Source: an uncultured Lachnospiraceae bacterium
GTDB lineage: Bacteria > Bacillota > Clostridia > Lachnospirales > Lachnospiraceae
DNA: 56,552 nt
NCBI GenBank assembly: GCA_934402055.1
Contig: CAKRTC010000012.1
Span: forward strand, 1 to 56,552
Direction of reading: 5' to 3'
The first letter of the stretch is position 1. Each line of letters starts with the position of its first letter. A program made the position numbers and the translations under genes. Below are positions 28,901-37,015 of the stretch, piece after piece. Below the pieces are notes generated by a model. That model was not told the origin of the DNA and did no database searches. It saw nothing but the letters and a program-made list of their open reading frames with translations.

Positions 28901-29480
28901 TGAGAACGTTAACATCCTTTGCGTAGATACCGAGGTTTACTCAAATACAGGCGGACAGGCTTCTAAGTCAACTCAGACAGCAGCAGTTGCTCAGTTTGCT
29001 GCAGCCGGTAAGAAGACAAAGAAGAAGGATCTTGGACGTATGTGCATGTCTTACGGTTATGTATACGTAGCACAGGTTGCTATGGGATACGATCCGCAGC
29101 AGGTACTTAACGCTATCAAGGAGGCTGAGGCATTTGACGGACCGTCAGTTATCATCGCTTACGCTCCTTGTATCAACCATGGTATCAAGGGCGGCATGAG
29201 CAATACTCAGCTTCGTATCAAGGAAGCTGTTGAGTGCGGATACTGGCATGCATACAGATTCAATCCTGATCTCAAGAAGGAAGGAAAGAATCCGTTCATC
29301 CTTGATTCCAAGGCTCCGGATCTCAGCAAGTTCAGAGATTTCCTTATGAAGGAAGTACGTTACACTTCATTGCAGCGTAAGTTCCCTGACACAGCTGAGG
29401 CACTCTATGCTAAGGCACAGGCTGATGCACAGGATCGTACCGATATCTATCTTGCTCTTGCAGCAGGTCAGCAGGTTTGA
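25974..29480 (+). CDS. nifJ: Pyruvate:ferredoxin (flavodoxin) oxidoreductase
   Basis: A single-chain PFOR of 1168 residues that oxidises pyruvate to acetyl-CoA and CO2 with ferredoxin as electron acceptor. The N-terminal pyrimidine-binding domain starts VDGNTAAALASYAFTEVATI and continues YPITPSS. Two [4Fe-4S] ferredoxin motifs begin at C688 (CVECNRCAAVC) and C742 (CTGCGVCLKAC). The TPP-binding C-terminal part has CAGCGE (C807, C810) and DTEVYSNTGGQASKST. The ATG at 25974 is chosen because GGAGG lies seven bases upstream and the N-terminus matches the family; the open frame extends further up without homology. It is monocistronic, has highly biased codons and feeds AdhE with acetyl-CoA. Confidence 0.97.
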   Translation: MNSNFKKVTVDGNTAAALASYAFTEVATIYPITPSSGMAEALDEWSANGKKNIFGETVEVREMQHEGGAAGALHGALQGGALGSTYTASQGLMLMLPNMHKIAGEQLPGVFHVSARALASNALSIYGDHQDVMNCRATGFIMLAGSSVQQAYHMSTISHLTAIKSHLPVLHFFDGFRTSHEYQKIEVFDDETMKTLPDYDAIRRFRDNALNSDHPKSRGSAEGPEVFFQNRESVNRFYDEVPAIVEEYMDKINELAGTDYKLFNYYGAEDAEYMIVTMGSSAGVIRETIDYWNARGKKYGVLEVHLYRPFVNDKFLAAIPKSVKKIAVLDRTKEPGAPGEPLYLDVRNAILGAIPVVGGRYGLGSKDFTPNDAMAVFLNLEAEDTRNNFTVSIVDDVTHLSLPAAPEFDSTPDGNYSCKFWGLGSDGTVGANKQAVKIIGDNTDYNVQAYFAYDAKKSGGVTISHLRFGPNQIKGSYQIKAANYIACHNQAYVHKYPLIDDLKEGGSFLLNCIWSDEELDKYLPADLKRKIAQKKAVFYTIDAFDIGKELGLGSRINMVMQAGFFKITNIIPIETAVKALRYQIEKTYGAKGQDVLDMNYAAVDAGIAKVHKVDYPASWADAQDEPEKESDAPEFFKKVLFKMARQQGNDVPVSGFLGHEDGSWEQNYTKYEKRGIAIEVPTWDAAKCVECNRCAAVCSHAVIRPTLLDADEAAKAPAGYVLKPANGHEGMQYHMSISGMDCTGCGVCLKACPTKALSMVKLQDIQEQNDTNWDYTVNNVKDKEIADPKTVKESQFLRPYFEFSGACAGCGETPYLKMITQLYGDHMRIANSAGCTHIWGGSPEIPFCTNDKGRGVAWASGLFEDTAEYGYGMYLGTAAVRKFLKTSLEDLAGKTSDAELKAAIEECLANWTTGNGTRQRTDRLIAALEATTKDDQVNALLERKDYLYKTSQWIVGGDGWAYDIGYSGLDHVIASGENVNILCVDTEVYSNTGGQASKSTQTAAVAQFAAAGKKTKKKDLGRMCMSYGYVYVAQVAMGYDPQQVLNAIKEAEAFDGPSVIIAYAPCINHGIKGGMSNTQLRIKEAVECGYWHAYRFNPDLKKEGKNPFILDSKAPDLSKFRDFLMKEVRYTSLQRKFPDTAEALYAKAQADAQDRTDIYLALAAGQQV

Positions 29481-29495
29481 TCGAATTAATATAAT

Positions 29496-29553
29496 AAAGG
29501 ATAGTGCTATCCTTTGACGGGAACCCGATGCGTATTTTGCATCGGGTTTCTTT
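29496..29553 (+). terminator. Double hairpin terminator after PFOR
   Basis: AAAGGATAG-TG-CTATCCTTT (29496-29515) is followed by a second, perfect 10-bp stem (29522-29531 with 29539-29548) and TCTTTG. Confidence 0.8.
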
Positions 29554-29577
29554 GAAAATACGGACGGTACAAATAAT

Positions 29578-30354
29578 ATGAAGAAGATTGCGGTAATAAC
29601 AGGCGGAGCTACCGGTATCGGAAAGGCAACTGCCAAGAAACTTGCCAAAGAAGGTTATTCATTGGTATTGATATATAACAGTTCCAAGGCTCCTGCGGAA
29701 GCGGCAAAAGCGGAGATAGAGGCGGAAGGCGCAGAATGCAGACTGTATCAGGCAGATGTCTCGAAGGAAGATGAATGCAAGAGAGTGTTTAATGAGATCG
29801 GAGAAGATTGCGGAAGGATAGATGCATTTGTAAATTGTGCCGGGGTTACTAAATATATCAGATTCAGTGATCTTGATGCGGTTACGGCAGATGTATGGGA
29901 TAAACTTCTCGGTGTCAATCTGATAGGCGCATTTAACTGCTGCAGAGAAGCCTCAAAGCAGATGAAGAAAAACGGAGGGGGCTCTATAGTAATAGTAGCT
30001 TCGCTTGCAGGTGTCAGGGCAAGCGGAAGTTCTATTCCGTATGATGCCTCCAAGGCAGCAATAATTCATACGGCTAAGTGCCTTGCCATGGCACTTGCTC
30101 CGGATATACGTGTAAATACGGTTTCTCCGGGAATTGTAACAGATACCGCATGGCACAGAGATGATCCGAGCTACAACAAAGAAGCTGCAGATGCGAGGGA
30201 AGCGGCATTTATACCGCTCGGATATGTAACAAAGCCGGATGAGGTTGCCGATTCAATAGTATTCCTTGCAACAGACAGATCCTCAAATATAACCGGAATA
30301 GATCTGGTAATAGACGGAGGACGAAAGGAAGTCCACCACGGTCAGGTGTATTGA
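29578..30354 (+). CDS. Short-chain dehydrogenase/reductase (FabG-like)
   Basis: A 258-residue classical SDR with a Rossmann fold. It has the cofactor loop TGGATGIGKA (9-18), NCAG (in FVNCAGVTKY), the active-site Tyr/Lys in PYDASKAA, and PGIVTDT downstream. It closely resembles 3-oxoacyl-ACP reductases, but it stands alone, away from any fatty-acid synthesis genes, and could reduce another keto or hydroxy substrate. No ribosome binding site stands out before ATG 29578. It has its own terminator at 30361-30396. Confidence 0.8.
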   Translation: MKKIAVITGGATGIGKATAKKLAKEGYSLVLIYNSSKAPAEAAKAEIEAEGAECRLYQADVSKEDECKRVFNEIGEDCGRIDAFVNCAGVTKYIRFSDLDAVTADVWDKLLGVNLIGAFNCCREASKQMKKNGGGSIVIVASLAGVRASGSSIPYDASKAAIIHTAKCLAMALAPDIRVNTVSPGIVTDTAWHRDDPSYNKEAADAREAAFIPLGYVTKPDEVADSIVFLATDRSSNITGIDLVIDGGRKEVHHGQVY

Positions 30355-30360
30355 TCAAGA

Positions 30361-30399
30361 AATCACATTAGAGTGTAAAAGCTTTAGTGTGATTTTTTT
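30361..30399 (+). terminator. Terminator after the SDR gene
   Basis: AATCACA (30361-30367) pairs with TGTGATT (30388-30394), followed by a run of T. Confidence 0.75.
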
Positions 30400-30433
30400 A
30401 TTCCAACAATAATTCTATACTTGCGCATATGTG

Positions 30434-30448
30434 TATAATGGTATACAA
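30434..30448. promoter_or_regulatory. -10 box overlapped by a GTATAC-type operator
   Basis: TATAAT (30434-30439) is followed at once by GGTATACAA. A GTATAC core is common in operators of GntR/FadR-type repressors, and such a gene (31902-32588) lies in this operon, so autoregulation is plausible. Confidence 0.45.
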
Positions 30449-30522
30449 TAACACAACAATTAATACTTTAGTATAAAAAAGAGCCGAAGATCGGACTTAA
30501 TAATACACGGGAGGTAGCAGAT

Positions 30523-31905
30523 ATGCTTGAGTTGTCACCAAAGACCAATCTATTGGAAGAAAACGCATACAAATATTCTCTTCAGGATGTCAGAGACCCT
30601 AATCTGTTTCGTGATGTCTATAATTATGAAGAGGTTCCTAAGGTAGGCTTTAACCATACCCGTGTACCTATGTCTATGCCGGAGAATATCTGGATAACAG
30701 ATACGACCTTCAGAGACGGACAGCAGTCTATCAATCCGTATACGGTCGATCAGATAGTAGATCTGTTCAAGTTTATGTCAAAGCTTGGAGGTCCTTACGG
30801 ACTCATACGTATGTCTGAGTTCTTTGTATACAGCGAGCGAGACAGGGAGGCGGTTGCCAGATGTCAGGATCTGGGCTTGAGATTTCCGGAGATAACCACC
30901 TGGATCAGAGCGACAAGAGAGGATTTTAAGCTGGTCAAGGATCTCGGTATCCGTGAGACCGGTATCCTTGTTTCGTGCAGTGATTATCATATCTTCAAGA
31001 AGCTTAAGATGACACGTAAGGAAGCTATGGAGATGTATCTTGATACTGTCAGAGATGCCTTCAATGCAGGCGTAATGCCGCGTTGTCATCTTGAGGACAT
31101 AACAAGAGCGGATTTCTACGGCTTCGTGGTACCTTTCGTCAACGAGCTTATGAAGCTCTCTGATGATGCACATATTCCGGTTCGTATCAGAGCTTGTGAT
31201 ACCATGGGTTACGGAGTACCGTACTCGGAAGTTTCGCTTCCTCGAAGCGTACCGGGCATCATATACGGCCTTCAGCATTATTCGGGTGTAACAAGCGATA
31301 TGCTTGAGTGGCACGGACATAATGATTTCTATAAGGCTGTTTCAAATGCGGCAACCGCATGGCTTTTTGGCGCAAGCGGAGTCAACTGTACTTTGCTTGG
31401 CATAGGAGAGCGTACCGGCAATGTTCCGCTGGAAGCTATGGTATTTGAATATGCTTCGCTTCGCGGTTCTTTTGACGGAATGGATCCTACAGTTATCACA
31501 GATATTGCCGATTATTACAGAAATGAGATCGGATATAAGATACCGCCTATGACACCTTTTGTAGGCAGAAACTTTAACCTGACCCGTGCCGGAATACATG
31601 CGGACGGTCTGCTTAAGGATGAGGAGATATACAATATCTTTGATACCGAGAAGATACTTAAGCGCCCGGCTATGGTTGCTATCAATAAGAATTCGGGACT
31701 TGCGGGTATAGCTTACTGGATGAATCAGAACTATGTCCTCAGAGGAGATGATATGGTGGATAAGCGTGATCCTGTAGTCCTTAAGCTTAAGGAGTGGGTA
31801 GATGCCGAGTATGAAGGCGGCAGAACATCCATGCTTTCCAACGATGAGATCGAGGGTAAGATCGAGGAAATTTCAAACGGCAAGTATAAGAGGAGAAACT
31901 CATGA
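30523..31905 (+). CDS. Re-citrate synthase-like / isopropylmalate synthase-like enzyme
   Basis: A 460-residue DRE-TIM metallolyase. The DRE motif is present in D60-TTFRDGQQS (R64, D65), and the metal site is H264-G-H266-N-D268. The acetyl-CoA-dependent condensing enzymes of this group include isopropylmalate, homocitrate and Re-citrate synthases. The N-terminus and overall length recall the clostridial Re-citrate synthase (EC 2.3.3.3), which makes citrate from oxaloacetate and acetyl-CoA with the opposite stereochemistry to normal citrate synthase. No leu genes are nearby, which favours that reading over leucine synthesis. It has a GGGAGG-type site and overlaps the regulator gene that follows. 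Confidence 0.7.
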   Translation: MLELSPKTNLLEENAYKYSLQDVRDPNLFRDVYNYEEVPKVGFNHTRVPMSMPENIWITDTTFRDGQQSINPYTVDQIVDLFKFMSKLGGPYGLIRMSEFFVYSERDREAVARCQDLGLRFPEITTWIRATREDFKLVKDLGIRETGILVSCSDYHIFKKLKMTRKEAMEMYLDTVRDAFNAGVMPRCHLEDITRADFYGFVVPFVNELMKLSDDAHIPVRIRACDTMGYGVPYSEVSLPRSVPGIIYGLQHYSGVTSDMLEWHGHNDFYKAVSNAATAWLFGASGVNCTLLGIGERTGNVPLEAMVFEYASLRGSFDGMDPTVITDIADYYRNEIGYKIPPMTPFVGRNFNLTRAGIHADGLLKDEEIYNIFDTEKILKRPAMVAINKNSGLAGIAYWMNQNYVLRGDDMVDKRDPVVLKLKEWVDAEYEGGRTSMLSNDEIEGKIEEISNGKYKRRNS

Positions 31906-32588
31906 GAGATCACAGAACTATATCGATAGCCGATCAGATATTTGAACAGTTACAAGACGAAATACTTTCGGGAAAATATAAAAAGGGCGAAATACTCAGT
32001 GAAGCAAAGCTTTCCGAAGAGCTTGGCGTAAGCCGCACTCCTATAAGGGAAGCGGTAAGACGCCTTGAGCAGGAACGCATACTTGACGAGACAGGAAGAG
32101 GCATAGTTGTTGTCGGTATCAGCGCCGAGGATATGCTTGACATGTATGATATCCGTATACAGCTTGAAGGTCAGGCGGCGGCACGCGCGGCTAAGAATGT
32201 TACCGATGAGCAGCTTAATGAGATGCAGGAGGTTATCGACCTTCAGAAATTCTATACCGATAAGCCGGGAGATGTATCAAATAAGAGCAACAATATCCGT
32301 GATATGGATTCCAGCTTCCATGAGCTTTTGTATCGCGCATCCGGAAGCGTTGTATTTCATGATACGCTCAGCAACATTCACAAGAAGATACTCAAATTCC
32401 GTAAGGCTTCTGTGAGTGACAAGAGCCGTGCTGAGCAGTCTTATGAGGAACATCTTGCCATACTTGATGCCTTGAGACTCCATGAGCCGGAGCTTGCACG
32501 TTCACGTACAGTACAGCATATAATCAATGCAAGAGATAATATCAAGAAGCGTCTTGCGATGATGGAAGAAAAGGATTCCGAAAACTGA
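31902..32588 (+). CDS. GntR-family (FCD-domain) transcriptional regulator
   Basis: A 228-residue repressor-type protein. The N-terminal winged helix shows GntR features (IADQIFEQLQDEILSGKYKK, LSEELGVSRTPIREAVRRLE). The helical FCD ligand-binding domain contains YDIRIQLEGQAAARAAK, DSSFHELLYRASGS and YEEHLAILDAL; FCD proteins commonly bind organic acids through a metal ion. It overlaps the synthase gene by four bases (ATGA), so the two are translated together. It probably senses a tricarboxylate or related acid and controls its own operon through the GTATAC site near 30441. Confidence 0.88.
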   Translation: MRDHRTISIADQIFEQLQDEILSGKYKKGEILSEAKLSEELGVSRTPIREAVRRLEQERILDETGRGIVVVGISAEDMLDMYDIRIQLEGQAAARAAKNVTDEQLNEMQEVIDLQKFYTDKPGDVSNKSNNIRDMDSSFHELLYRASGSVVFHDTLSNIHKKILKFRKASVSDKSRAEQSYEEHLAILDALRLHEPELARSRTVQHIINARDNIKKRLAMMEEKDSEN

Positions 32589-32613
32589 TAATTATAAAAA
32601 TGAGACCAAAATA

Positions 32614-32655
32614 CCCCGTTCCGGTTTGAAAGCCGGGATGGGGCATTGTTTTAGT
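32614..32655 (+). terminator. Terminator after the GntR gene
   Basis: CCCCGTTCCGG (32614-32624) pairs fully, with two G-U pairs, to CCGGGATGGGG (32633-32643), followed by CATTGTTTTAG. Confidence 0.8.
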
Positions 32656-32680
32656 TTACTCTGAAACTGCGTCCTCTTCT

Positions 32681-32854
32681 ATATTATCGATTAAATACGG
32701 ATTGCTTCGTACTTCGTACTCTCGCAATCCTCCGAAAATTCGCACCCGCTTCTTTCGAAGCTTTGTGCTCATTTTCGTTTGGCCGTCATATAGTTGCCTT
32801 CGCGACTGCAAGCAGTCGCTTCTACAACTATTGTCCGGCTTTAATCGATAATAT
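32681..32854. other. 174-nt four-way-junction structured element
   Basis: The ends form a perfect 14-bp inverted repeat (32681-32694 with 32841-32854), extended after a short mismatch. Inside are three independent hairpins: GGATTGC/GCAATCC (32699-32705, 32724-32730); CGAAAAT/ATTTTCG with GCAC/GTGC and GCTTC/GAAGC nested within (32733-32777); and ATAGTTG/CAACTAT enclosing GCGACTGC-AA-GCAGTCGC (32790-32831). It has no coding potential. It lies between a terminator and the HIT-gene promoter. It is either a MITE-like element with terminal inverted repeats or a structured non-coding RNA. Confidence 0.6.
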
Positions 32855-32879
32855 TGTGCTTAAAATCCTCAGTGGTTAA

Positions 32880-32888
32880 TGTTATAAT
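32880..32888 (+). promoter_or_regulatory. Extended -10 promoter of the HIT gene
   Basis: TGTTATAAT lies 44 bp before the HIT start and outside the structured element; the -35 region is poor. Confidence 0.5.
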
Positions 32889-32931
32889 ATATGAGGAAAA
32901 TTGGCGAAATATGTATTAAAGGAGCCGAATT

Positions 32932-33348
32932 ATGAAAAAAGATGATTGCATTTTCTGTAAGATAGCCAATGGTGAGATACCGTCGGACACAGTTTATGAG
33001 GATGATAAGTACAGAGCCATATTGGACTTAAGCCCTGCGGTAAAGGGACATACACTCATTATTCCTAAGGATCACTTTGATGATCTGCTTTCAGCTGATG
33101 AGGAAACTCTGGAGTCTGTTCTCAAACTGGCACAGCGTATAGGAGCTGCACAGCTCAAGGCACTTAAGTGCGACGGATTTAATGTGGTTCAGAATAACGG
33201 TGAGGCAGCGGGACAGACCGTGCATCATCTGCATGTCCATATAATACCGAGATATAAGGACGGAGCCAAGATGGTAGCATGGGAACAGCTTAAGTCTGAG
33301 CCTGAGGAACAGCAGAAGATAGCCGGAGAGATCAAAGCGGCACTCTGA
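32932..33348 (+). CDS. HIT-family nucleotide hydrolase
   Basis: A 138-residue histidine-triad protein. DDCIFCKIANGEIPS begins the fold and VHHLHVHIIPRY contains the HxHxH active site that attacks nucleoside phosphoramidates or phosphosulfates. The length is typical for bacterial Hint proteins. AAAGGAG precedes the ATG. The gene is 46 bp upstream of a coiled-coil membrane protein gene, probably in the same transcript. The physiological substrate of bacterial HIT proteins is generally uncertain. Confidence 0.93.
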   Translation: MKKDDCIFCKIANGEIPSDTVYEDDKYRAILDLSPAVKGHTLIIPKDHFDDLLSADEETLESVLKLAQRIGAAQLKALKCDGFNVVQNNGEAAGQTVHHLHVHIIPRYKDGAKMVAWEQLKSEPEEQQKIAGEIKAAL

Positions 33349-33394
33349 AGCTTCAACCGGCAGCTTACAGTCAGTTTGATCAAAGGGGGATCTT

Positions 33395-34471
33395 ATGGCA
33401 GACATTAATAATCCCAAGGAATTTCTGAATGAAGCACTCACGCTTGTCGATATGCTTGAGGCCGATAAGCTAAAGTACAGGCAGGACAGTGATAATACCG
33501 AGCAGCTTGAGAAGGCGTTCAACACACTCAAGAAAAACATCGATAATGAGAAAAAGCGTACAGTGGATTCTCGCAGATCAGATGTTGAGTCCGAATTCAA
33601 TAAGAAGCTTAAATCCAAGCTTCAGGAGATAGAAAAGATCGAGGACAAACGCAGTAAGGCGCGTAAGGAAGGTGTCAATAATCGTGTCAGCGATCAGACA
33701 GCGGGACTTAAAGGGGAGATAAAGGCTCTCAAGGGACAGCTTAAGAGCTATTGCTCCGACAATAAGATGCCGGCGATATGCAAGACGAGATTGTTCTACA
33801 GATTGTATTATCCGGCAAGTGTCGGAGACTGGTTCCTTGTGCTTGTTATAGCGGCGGTAATGATAGCTGCAATGGTGGGAGCGTTTGTATATGGTAAGCT
33901 TCCTGTGTTTATAGCAGTATTTGCTGTCGAGATACTTATCATATTGATATATGCCATGCTTTGGGGCAGGACCAAGGGCAGGTATTATGAGCAGCTTAAA
34001 TACTGCAGGCAGCTCATAGCCAATATCAGGCTGGATGAGAAGGGCGTCAAGAACGTTACACGCAACATTGTCAAAGATAAGAGTGATGAGCATTACGATC
34101 TCGGGGCTTTTGATGCGGATATTGCAGTCAAGAGACAGGAAAAGGAAGAGCTTGAAGCTCAGAAGACCTCTGCACTATATAATTTTGACAGTGTGACAAA
34201 GCAGCAGCTTATCGCCGAGATAGACGGTAACTATGCGGAGAAACTCAAAGCTTCCGAGGCAGCATTTACAGAAGCGAAGCAGGCTGCGGAAGCACTTAAG
34301 CTCAAACTTTCGGAGACAGACAACAGGCTTAATTCGGAGTTTGTGCAGTATATCGGAAGCCGCAATCTCAATCATGACACTCTTACAAGACTTATTGAGC
34401 TTGTTGAGGGCAACGAGGCGGTATCGGTGAGCGATGCGATAGCAAAGCTTTCGGAGACAAAAGACAATTAA
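33395..34471 (+). CDS. Membrane protein with flanking coiled coils, unknown function
   Basis: A 358-residue protein I do not recognise. Residues 1-125 form a charged coiled coil (EQLEKAFNTLKKNIDNEKKR). A hairpin of two membrane segments (about 148-172 and 174-192) follows, then a second coiled coil (about 245-320) and a short C-terminal helix. Both termini should be on the same side, probably cytoplasmic. It has an AAAGGGGG site, lies between the HIT gene and asnS, and is followed by asnS after 22 bp. The coiled-coil/hairpin layout resembles that of the ATPase at 37016, but no ATPase motif is present here. Confidence 0.6.
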   Translation: MADINNPKEFLNEALTLVDMLEADKLKYRQDSDNTEQLEKAFNTLKKNIDNEKKRTVDSRRSDVESEFNKKLKSKLQEIEKIEDKRSKARKEGVNNRVSDQTAGLKGEIKALKGQLKSYCSDNKMPAICKTRLFYRLYYPASVGDWFLVLVIAAVMIAAMVGAFVYGKLPVFIAVFAVEILIILIYAMLWGRTKGRYYEQLKYCRQLIANIRLDEKGVKNVTRNIVKDKSDEHYDLGAFDADIAVKRQEKEELEAQKTSALYNFDSVTKQQLIAEIDGNYAEKLKASEAAFTEAKQAAEALKLKLSETDNRLNSEFVQYIGSRNLNHDTLTRLIELVEGNEAVSVSDAIAKLSETKDN

Positions 34472-34493
34472 TTGAAAGGCATTTATTTATATT

Positions 34494-35888
34494 ATGGAAA
34501 AGCTTATTACAGTCAGTGAATTATTTAAGGATACAGCAAGCTATATTGACAAGGAAGTAGCGGTCGGAGGTTGGATACGTTCGGTAAGAGATTCCAAGAC
34601 CTTCGGTTTTATCGTGCTTAACGACGGAAGCTGCTTCAACACTCTTCAGATCGTGTATCACGATACTATGGCAAACTTTGCGGAGGTATCCAAGCTTAAT
34701 GTAGGTTCAGCGGTTATAGTAAGAGGAAAGCTTGTTGCTACACCCGAAGCCAAGCAGCCGTTTGAGATACAGGCAGATGCAGTTGAGATAGAGGGTACTT
34801 CGACACCGGATTATCCGCTTCAGAAGAAGAGACATACTCTTGAGTTCCTGAGGACCATGCCTCATCTCAGACAGAGAACCAATACATTTATGGCAGTATT
34901 CAGAGTAAGATCGCTCTTGGCATATGCTATCCATAAGTTCTATAACGAGAGAGGATTTGTATATGTTCATACTCCGCTTATCACAGCTTCTGACTGCGAG
35001 GGTGCCGGAGAGATGTTCCAGGTAACGACTCTTGATCTTGACCGTATCGCCAAGGACGATGCCAAGGAAGTTGATTACAGCAAGGATTTCTTCGGCAAGG
35101 AGACCTTCCTTACAGTATCCGGTCAGCTTAATGTAGAGACTTATATGCCGGCATTCAGAAATGTATATACCTTCGGACCGACTTTCAGAGCAGAGAATTC
35201 CAATACCACAAGACATGCGGCAGAGTTCTGGATGATCGAGCCTGAGATGGCATTTGCCGATCTTGACGATATCATCGAGGTAGAGGAGGCTATGCTTAAG
35301 TACATCATCAACTATGTGCTTGAGAATGCTCCGGAGGAGATGGCATTCTTTGACAGCTTTGTAGAGAAGGGACTTTTGGACAGACTTCACAATATCGTTA
35401 ACAGTGAGTTCGGAAGACTTACTTACACAGAGGCTGTTGAGATACTTTCAAAGTACAATGACAAATTCGAGAATAAGGTTGAATGGGGCATTGACCTTCA
35501 GACCGAGCATGAGAGATTCCTTACAGAGCAGATCTATAAGAAGCCTGTATTTGTTACAGACTATCCTAAGGATATCAAGGCCTTCTACATGAAGCAGAAT
35601 GCAGACGGCAAGACGGTTGCGGCTGTTGACTGTCTTGTTCCGGGAGTAGGTGAGATCATGGGAGGCTCACAGAGGGAAGAAGATTACGATAAGCTCCTTG
35701 CACGTATGGTGGAGCTCGGACTTGATCCGGAGGCTTATTCCTTCTATCTCGATCTCAGAAAATACGGAACCGTAAGACACGGAGGCTTCGGTCTCGGCTT
35801 TGAGAGAGCAGTCATGTATATCACAGGAATGCAGAACATCCGTGATGCTATTCCGTTCCCACGTACAACAGGTACCTGCGAGCTTTGA
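34494..35888 (+). CDS. asnS: Asparaginyl-tRNA synthetase
   Basis: A 464-residue class IIb synthetase that charges tRNA-Asn. The N-terminal OB-fold anticodon-binding domain spans about 15-105 (VAVGGWIRSVRDSKTFGFIV). The catalytic core has motif 2 (TFGPTFRAENSNTTRHAAEF) and motif 3 (GLGFERAVMYITG). The length and the absence of the extra domain found in AspRS support AsnRS. No T-box leader is visible; the gene appears to be transcribed from upstream. Its cognate tRNA-Asn is encoded in this window at 25457-25530. Confidence 0.95.
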   Translation: MEKLITVSELFKDTASYIDKEVAVGGWIRSVRDSKTFGFIVLNDGSCFNTLQIVYHDTMANFAEVSKLNVGSAVIVRGKLVATPEAKQPFEIQADAVEIEGTSTPDYPLQKKRHTLEFLRTMPHLRQRTNTFMAVFRVRSLLAYAIHKFYNERGFVYVHTPLITASDCEGAGEMFQVTTLDLDRIAKDDAKEVDYSKDFFGKETFLTVSGQLNVETYMPAFRNVYTFGPTFRAENSNTTRHAAEFWMIEPEMAFADLDDIIEVEEAMLKYIINYVLENAPEEMAFFDSFVEKGLLDRLHNIVNSEFGRLTYTEAVEILSKYNDKFENKVEWGIDLQTEHERFLTEQIYKKPVFVTDYPKDIKAFYMKQNADGKTVAAVDCLVPGVGEIMGGSQREEDYDKLLARMVELGLDPEAYSFYLDLRKYGTVRHGGFGLGFERAVMYITGMQNIRDAIPFPRTTGTCEL

Positions 35889-35925
35889 TCGTAAAGAAAT
35901 CCGATATACCGGACTTGGGTAATAT

Positions 35926-36999
35926 ATGAGATTTATTCATTTTTGTGACATAAGAATAGGTAACAGTGCCGAAAGCGGAAGGCATTGGGAGAAGGCAAGA
36001 TCGCTCGAATTGGAGAGCGGTCTTGACCGCGTTATGAAGGAAGCTGCGGATTACAGTGCGGGACTTGTACTTATATCCGGAGGCTTGTTCTCGCATATGC
36101 CGCTCAGCTCTGAGCTTGAGTCCGTAAACAGGATATTTGCGGCTTATCCGGGGATCGAGACTGTGATCATAGCGGGATGCACAGATCCTGTGCGAAAGAG
36201 TGCACCGTGGCGAAGCTTTGTATGGGCTAAAAATGTTCATTTCATAAGGGATGACAAGCCTTGCAGCATAGAGCTTACGAGACTGCGTACCGTGGTGTAT
36301 GCGGCTTCGGTAGCGGATGACGGATGCATAGATCCTGATGAGCTTCGAAGCTTCATAAAGGAAGCTTCGGATAATGCCGAGCCGATAAGGATAGCTATGC
36401 TGTACAGTGAGGATGATAAGAGCGTGAAGGAGGCTTTATCCGGAAACGGTCTTTCATATACTGCTGTCGGAAGCCTGCAGCCCGGATATCGCAGCATTTC
36501 CAACAATATCGTATGTCCGGGACACTTTGAACCCGATGCCATGGGAGATAACGGACAGCACGGCATCATAAGAGGTGAGATATCCGAGCAGACCGGTATA
36601 CTTGAGAGTGCGGAGTTTGTACCTATGGCATCTGCCGCCTATGTGCCGCTGCTTATCAAGACCAATGCCAAGACCGATGCGGCGGAGCTTGAGGATCTCG
36701 TGAAGAAAGAGATACTTAAGCGCGGAGAGAACAATATCTACAGACTTAAGCTCACAGGACAGAGGAATCCCGAGGAGAGCTTTGATCTCGGCAGACTAAG
36801 GAAAGAGTACCGTATCGGCGAGATCATAGATGAGACCGAGCCGGAGTATGATTTCAGGAGTCTCTTTGCGGAACATCCGCAGGATATGATCGGCTTTTAT
36901 ATAGCCAAGATAGTTAATGATAAGCATGATATGTCGGCAGTGGAAAAGCGTGCGATGTATTACGGACTTAATGCATTGCTGAGTACTACCGAGGAATGA
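35926..36999 (+). CDS. Degenerate SbcD/YhaO-like metallophosphoesterase (probably inactive)
   Basis: A 357-residue protein with the fold order of SbcD/Mre11-type nucleases but without the metal ligands. The first motif reads HFCDIRIG instead of DxH, the second ISGGLFSH instead of GDxxD, the third IAGCTDP instead of GNHD, and the later GHxH reads GSLQ. The surrounding hydrophobic strands and a C-terminal capping region are kept. It lies 16 bp before an SbcC/YhaN-like ATPase gene, the normal partner of an active nuclease. It is therefore probably a structural or regulatory subunit. Confidence 0.7.
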   Translation: MRFIHFCDIRIGNSAESGRHWEKARSLELESGLDRVMKEAADYSAGLVLISGGLFSHMPLSSELESVNRIFAAYPGIETVIIAGCTDPVRKSAPWRSFVWAKNVHFIRDDKPCSIELTRLRTVVYAASVADDGCIDPDELRSFIKEASDNAEPIRIAMLYSEDDKSVKEALSGNGLSYTAVGSLQPGYRSISNNIVCPGHFEPDAMGDNGQHGIIRGEISEQTGILESAEFVPMASAAYVPLLIKTNAKTDAAELEDLVKKEILKRGENNIYRLKLTGQRNPEESFDLGRLRKEYRIGEIIDETEPEYDFRSLFAEHPQDMIGFYIAKIVNDKHDMSAVEKRAMYYGLNALLSTTEE

Positions 37000-37015
37000 A
37001 CGGAGAACAAGATCC

